Positions 56,201-64,000 of a stretch of DNA of 64,000 nt are shown here, one piece after another (position 1 is the stretch's first letter; each line of letters begins with the position of its first letter). Source of the DNA: an uncultured Psychroserpens sp. Lineage in GTDB: Bacteria; Bacteroidota; Bacteroidia; Flavobacteriales; Flavobacteriaceae. The position numbers and the translations under genes are program-made. Under the pieces are notes generated by a model that saw only the letters and a list, made by a program, of their open reading frames with translations, did not search any database and had not been told where the DNA came from. The DNA lies in the NCBI GenBank assembly GCA_947488655.1, contig CANKZZ010000001.1, positions 620,001 through 684,000 of the forward strand, in the 5' to 3' direction.

Positions 56201-56550
56201 ATGAGTTTGATTATCATATGAATGATGATTTAGGTCGTATGGTATTAAATCCAGATGTAACAGTTCGTTCTCGTGGTGTAATGGAAAAATGTTCTATGTG
56301 TATTCAAATGACACAAAAAACTATTCTTGATGCCAAGCGTGATGGTAGAGCAATTAAAGATGGTGAATTCCAAACAGCATGTTCTGCAGCTTGTAGCAGT
56401 GGTGCAATGGTATTTGGTGACATCAATGATAAGGACAGTAAAGTTGCGAAACTTAAAGAAGATGATCGTATGTATCACTTATTAGAAAGTGTTGGTACTA
56501 AACCTAATGTTCAGTATCATACTAAAGTGAGAAATATTACAGAAGCATAG
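53293..56550 (+). CDS. actB: Alternative Complex III subunit ActB (molybdopterin-like/Fe-S protein)
   Basis: 1085 residues. A Tat-type motif TTRRDFLKYVG near residue 50 directs it across the membrane. The large B1 part resembles molybdopterin oxidoreductases but probably binds no cofactor, as in known ActB. The B2 part (about 790-1070) has ferredoxin-type clusters: CTGCGACVIAC, CQHCNHAPCETVCP, CVGTRYCANNCP and CSMC. A Ser/Thr/Gly-rich insertion lies at about 525-620. It relays electrons between the NrfD-like subunits and the haems. Confidence 0.93.
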   Translation: MSSNKKYWKSVEELKDNSSIVETLKQNEFVNEIPTDEFLGDKKTLESSSTTRRDFLKYVGFSTAAASLAACEGPVIKSIPYIVQPESIIPGVANYYATTIANGFDFASVLVKTREGRPIKIENNDLAKTHNGANARVNASVLGLYDSLRVKGPMKGESAITWETFDAETNQKLTDLKNAGKQIVLLTQTYASPSTSRLISEFKSKYGNVRHVNYDAVSESAALDAFEGNYGTRGLASYDFSKAMTIVSVGADFLGDWQGGGFDSGYAQGRVPKNGKMSRHIQFESNMSLSGANADKRVPLTPTQQKQVLAKLYSLVVGGSVSTELPEHINKAVQNAASELKKAGSNGVLVTGIQDVNAQTVALSINERLNSKAFDPSTPILTRQGNNNAVTKLVADMKAGRVGGIIMSGVNPMYTLPNASEFAEGLEKTELSVSFSMKADETALNTDYIAAAPHYLESWGDVEIKKGHFSLMQPTIRPLFDTRQFQQALLMWIGSDATYREYIKSGWSGGSFNKALQDGVYVSGTFSSAPNGSSTTTTETSTQLKDKKDRTFLGGVIHDVAVGVGIKDEDKDEFVTTTSSSTSTTGGSNSTAGVAAISAGSAARNLASSAKSEGMELSLYTKTGMGDGQDANNPWLQEFPDPITRTSWDNYLTVSAADAKSLGLENNHVATGALDGSYADVTVNGTTVKNVPVIIQPGQAKGSVGLSFGYGRTAGLKEEMMTGVNAYPLYQDFNTTQNVSIKKAVGMHEFACVQLQNTLMGRGDIIKETTLEIFNTKDRNVWNKVPTVSLNHEEVEVTSPEVDLWDEFDRSIGHHFNLSIDLNSCTGCGACVIACHAENNVPVVGKEEIRRSRDMHWLRIDRYYSSEDTFAEDDTKKEEFSGLWGDKGSLGGFGELENPADNPQVAFQPVMCQHCNHAPCETVCPVAATSHGRQGQNHMAYNRCVGTRYCANNCPYKVRRFNWFLYNKNDEFDYHMNDDLGRMVLNPDVTVRSRGVMEKCSMCIQMTQKTILDAKRDGRAIKDGEFQTACSAACSSGAMVFGDINDKDSKVAKLKEDDRMYHLLESVGTKPNVQYHTKVRNITEA

Positions 56551-56582
56551 AAAAATTAATTAAGAAACAATTATAATAGATT

Positions 56583-58313
56583 ATGGCGTCTCATTACGAA
56601 GCACCTATTAGAAGACCCTTAGTTACAGGAGAAAAATCATATCACGATGTATCGGTAGATGTGGCAGCACCTGTTGAAGGAAAAGCAAACAAAGCTTGGT
56701 GGATTGTGTTTTCAATATCACTTGTCGCATTCCTTTGGGGAATTGGGTGTATTATCTATACGATATCTACAGGTATTGGTACTTGGGGATTAAACAAGAC
56801 CGTTGGTTGGGCTTGGGATATTACTAACTTCGTTTGGTGGGTTGGTATTGGTCACGCAGGAACATTGATTTCTGCAGTACTATTACTCTTCCGTCAAAAA
56901 TGGAGAATGGCAATTAACCGTTCTGCAGAAGCAATGACAATTTTCTCAGTAGTTCAAGCAGGTTTATTTCCTTTAATCCACATGGGTAGACCATGGTTAG
57001 GATATTGGGTATTACCTATTCCAAATCAATTTGGATCGTTATGGGTAAACTTTAACTCGCCATTACTTTGGGATGTATTTGCAATTTCTACATATTTATC
57101 TGTATCACTAGTTTTCTGGTGGACAGGTTTATTACCTGATTTTGCTATGTTAAGGGATCGTGCTATTAAGCCTTTTCAGAAAAAAATATATTCATTATTA
57201 AGTTTTGGATGGTCTGGACGTGCTAAAGATTGGCAACGTTTTGAAGAAGTATCTTTAGTACTTGCTGGTTTAGCAACACCACTTGTATTATCAGTACATA
57301 CAATTGTATCTTTTGACTTTGCGACTTCTGTAATTCCAGGTTGGCATACAACGATTTTTCCTCCATATTTCGTTGCTGGGGCAATTTTCTCTGGATTTGC
57401 AATGGTGAATACACTTCTTATTATAATGAGAAAAGTTTGTAATCTCGAAGATTATATTACTGTGCAACACATAGAGTTAATGAATATTGTAATTATGCTT
57501 ACAGGTTCTATAGTAGGTGTAGCTTATATTACTGAGCTATTTATCGCTTGGTATTCTGGTGTTGAGTATGAGCAATATGCATTCTTAAATAGAGCAACAG
57601 GACCTTATGCTTGGGCATACTGGATGATGATGTCTTGTAACGTGTTTTCACCTCAGTTTATGTGGTTTAAAAAATTAAGAACAAGTATTATGTTTTCTTT
57701 CTTTATATCTATTGTGGTAAACGTAGGTATGTGGTTTGAGCGTTTTGTAATTATTGTTACCTCATTACATAGAGATTATTTACCATCATCATGGACGATG
57801 TTCTCACCTACTTTTGTTGATATAGGTATTTTCATAGGTACAATTGGATTTTTCTTCGTATTATTCTTATTATATGCAAGAACTTTCCCAGTGATTGCAC
57901 AAGCCGAAGTAAAAACAATATTGAAATCTTCGGGAGAGCGATACAAGAATATTAGAGAAAGAGGAGATAGTTTAGTTGGCACAGGAGCAGATGAGAGAAC
58001 TTCTAATTTAAAATTAGTTGAAGACACCACTGCAATTAAACCTGAGCAAGATAAAACAGAAAAGTTAGATAACTTACTAAAAGGTGTTGGTACATTTGAT
58101 CCTTCTATACAAACCGCAGATGATTTAAAAGTCATCAACGGTATTGGACCAAAAATGGAAGAGGTTCTAAATAGTATTGGAATCTTTACTTACGCACAGG
58201 TGAGTAAAATGTCAAAAAGAGAATATGACTTACTAGATGAAATCACAGAATCTTTCCCAGGAAGAGCAGAACGTGATGATTGGTCTGGTCAGGCTAAAAA
58301 ATTAATAAACTAA
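56583..58313 (+). CDS. actC: Alternative Complex III subunit ActC (NrfD-like) with C-terminal helix-hairpin-helix domain
   Basis: 576 residues. The first 450 form the NrfD/PsrC-like membrane part with ten helices (VGIGHAGTLISAVLLLF, then IHMGRPWLGYW) that oxidises menaquinol. A charged linker (about 450-518) leads to a small soluble domain at 519-576 (NGIGPKMEEVLNSIGIFTY, then FPGRAERDDW), which looks like the helix-hairpin-helix domain found at the C-terminus of some L21 proteins. That tail is not part of the classic ActC. Confidence 0.93.
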   Translation: MASHYEAPIRRPLVTGEKSYHDVSVDVAAPVEGKANKAWWIVFSISLVAFLWGIGCIIYTISTGIGTWGLNKTVGWAWDITNFVWWVGIGHAGTLISAVLLLFRQKWRMAINRSAEAMTIFSVVQAGLFPLIHMGRPWLGYWVLPIPNQFGSLWVNFNSPLLWDVFAISTYLSVSLVFWWTGLLPDFAMLRDRAIKPFQKKIYSLLSFGWSGRAKDWQRFEEVSLVLAGLATPLVLSVHTIVSFDFATSVIPGWHTTIFPPYFVAGAIFSGFAMVNTLLIIMRKVCNLEDYITVQHIELMNIVIMLTGSIVGVAYITELFIAWYSGVEYEQYAFLNRATGPYAWAYWMMMSCNVFSPQFMWFKKLRTSIMFSFFISIVVNVGMWFERFVIIVTSLHRDYLPSSWTMFSPTFVDIGIFIGTIGFFFVLFLLYARTFPVIAQAEVKTILKSSGERYKNIRERGDSLVGTGADERTSNLKLVEDTTAIKPEQDKTEKLDNLLKGVGTFDPSIQTADDLKVINGIGPKMEEVLNSIGIFTYAQVSKMSKREYDLLDEITESFPGRAERDDWSGQAKKLIN

Positions 58314-58321
58314 AATAGTAC

Positions 58322-58852
58322 ATGGAAGCTTCAAAAGTAATTCACGCTATTTATACCGATGACGATGTCTTAATGAATGCAGTTAAGAAAGTTAAAACTG
58401 CTAGACATCACATTGACGAGATATACACGCCTTTTCCAGTTCACGGACTAGACAAAGCGATGGGATTAGCACCAACAAGAATAGCAATTGCATCATTTAT
58501 GTATGGATGTGTTGGTTTAACTGTTGCTGTCGTAATGATGAATTTTATTATGATAGAAGATTGGCCTCAAAATATTGGTGGTAAACCAAGTTTTAGTTAT
58601 ATAGAAAATATGCCTGCGTTTGTGCCAATTATGTTTGAATTGACAGTGTTCTTTGCAGCACACTTGATGGTTATTACATTTTATTTGAGAAGTAGAATGT
58701 GGCCATTTAAAAAAGCAGAAAATCCAGATCCGAGAACAACAGATGATCATTTTTTAATGGAAATCGCAGTTCATGGTAATGAAAATGAATTGACAAATTT
58801 ATTGAAAGAAACTGGAGCAGTTGAAATTAATTTAATTGATAAAACGCATTAA
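58322..58852 (+). CDS. actD: Alternative Complex III subunit ActD (DUF3341)
   Basis: 176 residues, the usual DUF3341 length. Two membrane helices (about 55-80 and 98-120) with the typical HHIDEIYTPFPVHGLDKAMGL before the first. It starts 8 bp after actC and its stop is followed 9 bp later by the actE start. A structural membrane subunit. Confidence 0.93.
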   Translation: MEASKVIHAIYTDDDVLMNAVKKVKTARHHIDEIYTPFPVHGLDKAMGLAPTRIAIASFMYGCVGLTVAVVMMNFIMIEDWPQNIGGKPSFSYIENMPAFVPIMFELTVFFAAHLMVITFYLRSRMWPFKKAENPDPRTTDDHFLMEIAVHGNENELTNLLKETGAVEINLIDKTH

Positions 58853-58861
58853 TTGATACAG

Positions 58862-59443
58862 ATGAAAAGTGTTTTTAAAATAGTAGTGGTATTAATGGTA
58901 ATTGGAAGTGTAATTTCTTGTCAAAAGAATTCTAGACCAAATTATCAATTTATGCCTAATATGTATGAATCAGTAGGATATGAGGCTTATCAAGAAGCAG
59001 ATGTCGTAGTTGATGGTGAGCATATATTAGAAAATAATATGGAGGCTCAATTGCCTGCAGAAGGTTCAATACCTAGAGGTGGTCATATGCCATTTGAAAT
59101 CGAAAATTCTAATGCTGGATATGAACTTGCTAAAACAAGTTTAAATAATCCATTAGATTCTACTCAGTATGACAGGTTAAGAGCAGGACAGCTATATGAT
59201 ATTTACTGTGGAATTTGTCATGGTAAAAAAGGTAACGGTCAAGGCACATTAGTTAAAAGAGAGAAGATTTTAGGTGTGCCAAGTTATGATGATGCTGGTC
59301 GTGCAATTACTCCTGGTAGTATTTATCATACGATTTACTACGGAAAGAACGCAATGGGATCTTACGCTAATCAACTTAATGAAGAGGAGCGTTGGCAAGT
59401 TGTTGATTATGTAATGGAATTAAAAGCAGACCTAGAAAAATAA
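58862..59443 (+). CDS. actE: Alternative Complex III subunit ActE (cytochrome c lipoprotein)
   Basis: 193 residues from the ATG at 58862; an in-frame TTG at 58853 directly after the actD stop is less likely. A lipoprotein signal ends in GSVISC (Cys20). One haem site CGICH lies near residue 117, with an axial Met likely in the NAMGSYANQL segment. It passes electrons out of the complex. Confidence 0.92.
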   Translation: MKSVFKIVVVLMVIGSVISCQKNSRPNYQFMPNMYESVGYEAYQEADVVVDGEHILENNMEAQLPAEGSIPRGGHMPFEIENSNAGYELAKTSLNNPLDSTQYDRLRAGQLYDIYCGICHGKKGNGQGTLVKREKILGVPSYDDAGRAITPGSIYHTIYYGKNAMGSYANQLNEEERWQVVDYVMELKADLEK

Positions 59444-59467
59444 GATAGATAAAGATTATATATAGAT

Positions 59468-60859
59468 ATGTATACATTTTCAAGTAAATTAAAATCGGTT
59501 GCATTTGCCTTAATGATTATAGGCTTTATAGGTGTAACTTATGGTTTTTTAACATCTAACAAAAGCTTTACTGAAGTAGAGACGATGTTAGCTGCAGAAT
59601 CTCATCATGGAGAAGGTCACGGAGAAGACACTACGCATCATGTAGCAAATGCCGAAGATTCTCACGCTTCTGATACAGTTGTTGCTCATGACGATAAAGT
59701 TGGTCATGAAGCAGACGGTAGTCATAGTCATACAGAAGTAGATGAGCATACTAAACATGTTAATCATGTTATGCATGCTATGCATAAGAGACCTTGGGCA
59801 GCACTTTATGTAGCAGCATTTTTCTTTTTTATGATTGCACTTGGTGTTTTAGCATTTTATGCAGTTCAATATGCAGCACAAGCAGGTTGGTCTCCGTTAT
59901 TGCTAAGGGTAATGGAAGGTATTACAGCTTACATGCTTCCTGGTGCGATAATAGTTTTATTAATAGCAATTCTTTCTGGTTTAATAGGTCATTACGGTTT
60001 ATTTGTGTGGATGGATCCAGATGTAGTAGCCCATGATAAATTAATTCAAGGTAAAGCAGGATGGTTAAATATCACTTGGTTTGGGGTAAGAGGATTTTTG
60101 TATATAACTGGATGGTATCTTTATAGACATTTTTCTCGTAAATTTTCTATTGCTCAAGATGAAGCAGATGACAATAAAAACTTTGTTAAAACCTTCCGTA
60201 TTTCAGCAGCATTTTTAGTTTTCTTTTTATATACAGAATCTATGATGTCTTGGGATTGGATAATGAGTGTAGATCCTCACTGGTTCTCAACATTATTTGG
60301 ATGGTATGTATTAGCAGGAATGATGGTTTGCGGTATTACTGTAATTGCAATGATTACAATTTATCTTAAATCAATGGGACTGTTACCTAAAGTAAACGAT
60401 AGCCATATACATGATTTAGCAAAATTTATGTTTGGTTTCAGTATTTTCTGGACTTATTTATGGTTTTCACAATTTATGTTAATCTGGTATTCAAACATCC
60501 CAGAAGAGGTTACCTATTTTGTAACGCGTTTTCAGGATTACCAATTACCGTTTTTAGGAATGGTTGCAATGAACTTTATATTTCCATTGTTGGTATTAAT
60601 GAATAGTGATTATAAACGAATTCCTTGGTTTGTTATAATGGCAGGTATTGTTATTTTATGCGGTCACTATATTGATATTTTCAATATGATTATGCCAGCA
60701 ACAGTTGGAGATCAGTGGTCTATAGGTATTCCAGAAATTAGTTCAATATTCCTTTTTGCTGGGCTATTTATCTTTATCGTCTTTACTGCGTTGACAAAGC
60801 AACCTTTAGAGCCAAAACGTAATCCTTTCATAAAAGAAAGTGAACATTTCCATTATTAA
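59468..60859 (+). CDS. actF: Alternative Complex III subunit ActF with histidine-rich segment
   Basis: 463 residues, an NrfD-like ten-helix membrane protein, homologous in fold to ActC but without quinol-site certainty. After the first helix (about 10-30) comes an extra-membrane stretch of about 60 residues with some twenty histidines and many Asp/Glu (about 40-105), which could bind metal ions. Later helices (SMMSWDWIMSVDPHWFSTLFGWY) match the family. Confidence 0.92.
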   Translation: MYTFSSKLKSVAFALMIIGFIGVTYGFLTSNKSFTEVETMLAAESHHGEGHGEDTTHHVANAEDSHASDTVVAHDDKVGHEADGSHSHTEVDEHTKHVNHVMHAMHKRPWAALYVAAFFFFMIALGVLAFYAVQYAAQAGWSPLLLRVMEGITAYMLPGAIIVLLIAILSGLIGHYGLFVWMDPDVVAHDKLIQGKAGWLNITWFGVRGFLYITGWYLYRHFSRKFSIAQDEADDNKNFVKTFRISAAFLVFFLYTESMMSWDWIMSVDPHWFSTLFGWYVLAGMMVCGITVIAMITIYLKSMGLLPKVNDSHIHDLAKFMFGFSIFWTYLWFSQFMLIWYSNIPEEVTYFVTRFQDYQLPFLGMVAMNFIFPLLVLMNSDYKRIPWFVIMAGIVILCGHYIDIFNMIMPATVGDQWSIGIPEISSIFLFAGLFIFIVFTALTKQPLEPKRNPFIKESEHFHY

Positions 60860-60886
60860 TAAATTATATAAAGAACAGAAACGACA

Positions 60887-61951
60887 ATGACTGCTTTTTT
60901 AACACTTATAATAGTACTTTTTATAGCTATTGCGATTTGGCAAATGGTCAAAATATTTGATCTTGCTCAAGTAGGCTCTTCTAATAGCGTGGTAGCTACA
61001 GATAAAGACAACAAAATTAATGGTTATCTAATGATGGGGTTTTTAGTCTTCATCTATGCTATAACTATTGCTAGTTTTTGGTATTTAGGAGATTTACCAT
61101 TAACGTCTAATTCTGCTTCAGAACATGGACCAGAAGTTGATAACTTAATGGTTATTTCTATGACATTAATATTCATAGTTCAGACCATAACGCAATTCTT
61201 GCTCCACTATTTTGCTTTTAAATATAAAGGTGAAAAAGGACGTAAAGCTTTGTTTTATGCTGATAATAATACCCTAGAAGCGATTTGGACTTTTATTCCT
61301 GTAGTAGTTTTAGCAGGTTTGATTATATATGGTTTATTTACTTGGACTAGTATAATGAATGTTGAAGAAACTGAAGAAACTTTAGTTGTTGAGTTATATG
61401 CACAACAGTTTAACTGGAAAGCTCGTTATGCAGGCGAAGATAACACATTAGGTATGGCTAATGTGAGATTGATAGATATTGATCGTGCTAATATTTTAGG
61501 TCTTGACGAGTCAGATCCTAATGCACAAGATGATGTTATTACTACAGAATTACACCTACCAGTAGGAAAACCAGTATTATTTAAGATGCGTTCTCAGGAT
61601 GTATTACATTCTGCATATATGCCACATTTTAGAGCACAAATGAACTGCGTTCCTGGAATGATTACTCAGTTTGGATTTACTCCAACTGTTACAACCAAAG
61701 AAATGCGTCTTAATCCAGATATTCAAGAGAAAGTTGCTAATATAAATGCGCTTAGACTAGAAAAGAAAGATGAAATAGAAGCTAGAGGTCAAGACTTAAT
61801 GTATGAGTTTGATTACTTACTATTATGTAATAAGATTTGTGGTAAATCACATTACAACATGCAAATGAAGATTATAGTAGAAACTCAAGAAGAATATGAT
61901 GCTTGGATGAAAGAGCAAAAAATATTCAAGAATTCATTAACAAACAACTAA
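60887..61951 (+). CDS. coxB: Cytochrome c oxidase subunit II
   Basis: 354 residues. Two or three N-terminal membrane helices are followed by the cupredoxin domain with the complete binuclear CuA site: C314, C318, H322 and M325 (CNKICGKSHYNM), plus the upstream His in VLHSAYMPHF. It accepts electrons from Alternative Complex III. There is no fused cytochrome c domain at the C-terminus. It starts 27 bp after actF. Confidence 0.95.
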   Translation: MTAFLTLIIVLFIAIAIWQMVKIFDLAQVGSSNSVVATDKDNKINGYLMMGFLVFIYAITIASFWYLGDLPLTSNSASEHGPEVDNLMVISMTLIFIVQTITQFLLHYFAFKYKGEKGRKALFYADNNTLEAIWTFIPVVVLAGLIIYGLFTWTSIMNVEETEETLVVELYAQQFNWKARYAGEDNTLGMANVRLIDIDRANILGLDESDPNAQDDVITTELHLPVGKPVLFKMRSQDVLHSAYMPHFRAQMNCVPGMITQFGFTPTVTTKEMRLNPDIQEKVANINALRLEKKDEIEARGQDLMYEFDYLLLCNKICGKSHYNMQMKIIVETQEEYDAWMKEQKIFKNSLTNN

Positions 61952-61972
61952 GATTAAAAAAGAAAAAAGATT

Positions 61973-63766
61973 ATGTCAGCACACGCAGATACCCACGCAC
62001 ACGACGACGATCATGGACATCATCATAAAGAGACTTTTGTAACTAAATACATATTTAGTCAAGATCATAAAATGATTGCAAAACAGTATCTAATTACAGG
62101 TACAATTATGGGTGTTATTGGTGTTTTAATGTCAATAATGTTCCGTATGCAAATTGCTTGGCCAGAACAACCAAATGTTTTATTTGAAGCATTATTGGGT
62201 AAATGGGCTCCAGGTGGTGTTATGGATGCAGATATTTATTTGGCGTTAGTTACAATACATGGTACTATCATGGTATTCTTTGTACTAACAGCAGGTTTGA
62301 GTGGTACATTTAGTAACTTACTAATTCCATTGCAAATTGGAGCACGAGATATGGCATCAGGTTTTTTAAACATGGTATCATATTGGTTGTTTTTCTTATC
62401 AAGTGTTATAATGATTATTTCATTATTTGTAGAAGCAGGACCAGCAGCAGCAGGTTGGACTATTTATCCACCATTAAGTGCTTTGCCAATGGCACAAGGA
62501 GGTTCTGGTATGGGGATGACCTTATGGTTAGTTTCTATGGCAATATTTATTGCATCTTCTTTATTGGGATCACTTAACTACGTAGTTACTGTAATCAACT
62601 TAAGAACTAAAGGTATGTCTATGACGCGTTTACCTTTAACAATATGGGCTTTCTTTGTAACAGCAATTATTGGTATTGTATCGTTCCCAGTACTTTTATC
62701 TGCAGCATTATTACTTATAATGGATAGAAGTTTTGGTACATCATTCTTCTTATCAGATATTTTTATTCAAGGTGAAGTTTTACATTATCAAGGAGGTTCT
62801 CCTGTTTTATTTGAGCACTTATTTTGGTTCTTAGGTCACCCAGAGGTATATATAGTATTATTACCAGCATTAGGTATTACTTCAGAAATTATAGCAACCA
62901 ACTCACGTAAACCAATCTTTGGTTACAGAGCCATGGTTATGTCAATTCTTGCAATTGCTTTTCTCTCAACGATTGTTTGGGGACACCATATGTTTATATC
63001 AGGTATGAATCCATTTTTGGGATCTGTATTTACATTTACAACACTTTTAATCGCAATACCATCTGCAGTAAAAGCCTTTAACTATATTACTACCCTTTGG
63101 AAAGGTAATTTGCAAATGAATCCAGCTATGCTTTTCTCTATTGGATTAGTATCAACCTTCATTACAGGAGGTTTAACAGGAATTATTTTAGGTGATAGTG
63201 CATTAGATATTAACGTGCATGACACATACTTCGTAGTAGCGCATTTTCACTTAGTAATGGGTATATCTGCATTGTATGGTATGTTTGCAGGAATTTATCA
63301 CTGGTTCCCAAGAATGTTTGGTCGTATGCTTAATAAAAATCTTGGCTATTTACACTTTTGGGTAACAGCAATCTGTGCTTATGGTGTTTTCTTCCCAATG
63401 CACTTCATAGGTATGGCAGGTTTACCAAGACGTTATTATACAAATTCTAATTTCCCTTTATTTGATGATACAGCTAATGCTAACGTTGTAATTACAATGT
63501 TTGCAATAATAGGAGGTATCTTTCAATTAGTATATTTATGGAATTTCTTTTATTCTATTTTCTTCGGAAAAAAGGCAGAGAAAAATCCTTGGAGATCTAC
63601 AACATTAGAGTGGACTGCTCCAGTAGAGCATATTCATGGTAACTGGCCAGGAGAAATACCTCACGTACATCGTTGGGCTTATGATTATAGCAAACCTGGT
63701 CATGAAGATGATTTTGTACCGCAAGATGTACCATTATACGATGGTGAAGAAGAATTACAACATTAG
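61973..63766 (+). CDS. coxA: Cytochrome c oxidase subunit I
   Basis: 597 residues with about twelve helices. The active-site blocks are present: GHPEVYIVLLP (CuB His and the cross-linked Tyr), HHMFISGMNP (two CuB His), and HDTYFVVAHFHLVMG (haem ligands). The N-terminus starts with a histidine-rich tail (about residues 4-23). It reduces oxygen and pumps protons. A terminator follows, and subunits III and IV are not in the window. Confidence 0.97.
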   Translation: MSAHADTHAHDDDHGHHHKETFVTKYIFSQDHKMIAKQYLITGTIMGVIGVLMSIMFRMQIAWPEQPNVLFEALLGKWAPGGVMDADIYLALVTIHGTIMVFFVLTAGLSGTFSNLLIPLQIGARDMASGFLNMVSYWLFFLSSVIMIISLFVEAGPAAAGWTIYPPLSALPMAQGGSGMGMTLWLVSMAIFIASSLLGSLNYVVTVINLRTKGMSMTRLPLTIWAFFVTAIIGIVSFPVLLSAALLLIMDRSFGTSFFLSDIFIQGEVLHYQGGSPVLFEHLFWFLGHPEVYIVLLPALGITSEIIATNSRKPIFGYRAMVMSILAIAFLSTIVWGHHMFISGMNPFLGSVFTFTTLLIAIPSAVKAFNYITTLWKGNLQMNPAMLFSIGLVSTFITGGLTGIILGDSALDINVHDTYFVVAHFHLVMGISALYGMFAGIYHWFPRMFGRMLNKNLGYLHFWVTAICAYGVFFPMHFIGMAGLPRRYYTNSNFPLFDDTANANVVITMFAIIGGIFQLVYLWNFFYSIFFGKKAEKNPWRSTTLEWTAPVEHIHGNWPGEIPHVHRWAYDYSKPGHEDDFVPQDVPLYDGEEELQH

Positions 63767-63803
63767 ATTAATATCTACGTAAGTAGAAATCTTATAAAAA
63801 TTA

Positions 63804-63849
63804 AAAAAGGACCTTTAGAATCATAAAACATTCTAAAGGTCTTTTTTTT
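63804..63849 (+). terminator. Terminator of the act-cox operon
   Basis: A 12-bp perfect stem (63810-63821 with 63830-63841) with an 8-base loop and eight Ts, 37 bp after the coxA stop. Confidence 0.9.
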
Positions 63850-63859
63850 ATATTTGATT

Positions 63860-64000
63860 ATGCTGAAATATGAATTCTCAATTATCTTGCTTTTTGTTTT
63901 GTTCTCATGTAATATGCAATGGAGCAATCAAGGAGAGCGTCGAATTATTTATGAGTTAGAAGAAAAACATTCAAATCATATCATTAACTATTTCGAAGCT
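63860..64000 (+). CDS. Lipoprotein gene, 5' part only
   Basis: The first 47 codons are visible. They begin with a lipoprotein signal (MLKYEFSIILLFVLFSC, Cys17), followed by a polar stretch. The frame runs off the window end. It starts 11 bp after the T run of the act-cox terminator. No family can be assigned from this length. Confidence 0.6.
   Translation, partial: MLKYEFSIILLFVLFSCNMQWSNQGERRIIYELEEKHSNHIINYFEA

Larger units (their letters stand above)
2584..63569. repeat. Dispersed octamer CTTCGGAA, 17 copies
   Basis: Copies on the plus strand start at 2584, 24005, 26712, 33247, 33391, 34845, 37245, 51191, 55886 and 63562. Minus-strand copies (TTCCGAAG) start at 5725, 12654, 13707, 25415, 27778, 33487 and 44540. 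Four lie between genes (12654, 13707, 25415, 51191). Found by eye; a few may be missed. Function unknown. Confidence 0.6.

Noticed and set aside
2584-63569. CTTCGGAA as a polar segregation (KOPS-like) signal
   Set aside because: Ten copies on one strand and seven on the other show no clear strand bias in this window; whole-genome data would be needed.
1-64000. CRISPR arrays, insertion sequences or prophage
   Set aside because: No regularly spaced repeats, transposases, integrases or phage structural genes were seen.

Overview
The window comes from a low-GC (about one third G+C by eye) member of the Bacteroidota, almost certainly a marine-type Flavobacteriaceae. Evidence for this: an Alternative Complex III operon (actABCDEF) feeding straight into coxBA; a long rpsB/tsf/pyrH/frr and rplM-rpsI cluster with flavobacterial protein sequences; promoters of the Bacteroidota form TTTG-N19-TAnnTTTG (best at tRNA-Gln and rplM); no Shine-Dalgarno sequences; DUF5686, GH92 and HTTM-like families. 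No phage, insertion sequence or CRISPR array is visible.

Layout. 1-3238: the end of a large polymorphic toxin with a restriction-endonuclease-fold C-terminus, then an Imm49-like immunity protein and a DUF1444-like protein, as one operon. 3241-10104: rpoN, asnS, an RND/MMPL exporter and a DUF5686 outer-membrane protein, all on the minus strand. 10164-14585: translation genes frr, pyrH, tsf, rpsB, rpsI, rplM (minus strand), with hairpins in two leaders. 14836-15167: two 50-codon genes. 15323-19406: an ABC-F ATPase and a YgiQ radical SAM protein, separated by about 475 bp of non-coding DNA holding an inverted-repeat element. 19419-22383: an accessory module consisting of a small unknown gene, a divergent XRE regulator with an operator-like inverted repeat, a RecB-type nuclease/DUF2075 helicase fusion, and a NUDIX hydrolase. 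22394-25249: polA. 25438-31452: an isoaspartyl peptidase, an HTTM-like membrane protein pair, cyanophycinase and cyanophycin synthetase. 31522-32357: two paralogous small exported proteins. 32531-39637: an aldehyde dehydrogenase, then a glycan locus (glycosylasparaginase, sugar MFS transporter, GH92 mannosidase). 39750-46432: metallophosphoesterase, a thioredoxin-fold protein without active-site cysteines, polysaccharide deacetylase, a large DUF2723 membrane protein, tRNA-Gln and a universal stress protein. 46586-51163: rimP-nusA-infB. 51279-51659: a SPOR protein. 51859-63766: Alternative Complex III and cytochrome oxidase subunits II and I. 63860-64000: the start of a lipoprotein gene.

How the genes work together. 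The right end is a quinol-to-oxygen respiratory chain: ActA-F oxidise menaquinol and pass electrons through c-type haems to the CuA centre of CoxB and the haem-copper centre of CoxA. The cphA/cphB pair with the nearby isoaspartyl peptidase can make, cleave and fully degrade cyanophycin. GH92, the MFS transporter and the exported glycosylasparaginase fit stepwise dismantling of N-linked mannose glycans.

The most noteworthy observations are (1) strong over-representation of the octamer CTTCGGAA, 17 copies found by eye, on both strands, in coding and non-coding DNA; (2) the XRE/nuclease-helicase module, a candidate defence system; (3) the toxin-immunity locus; and (4) a terminator-like hairpin directly in front of rimP. 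No single feature is beyond doubt an undescribed system; (1) and (2) are the best candidates.
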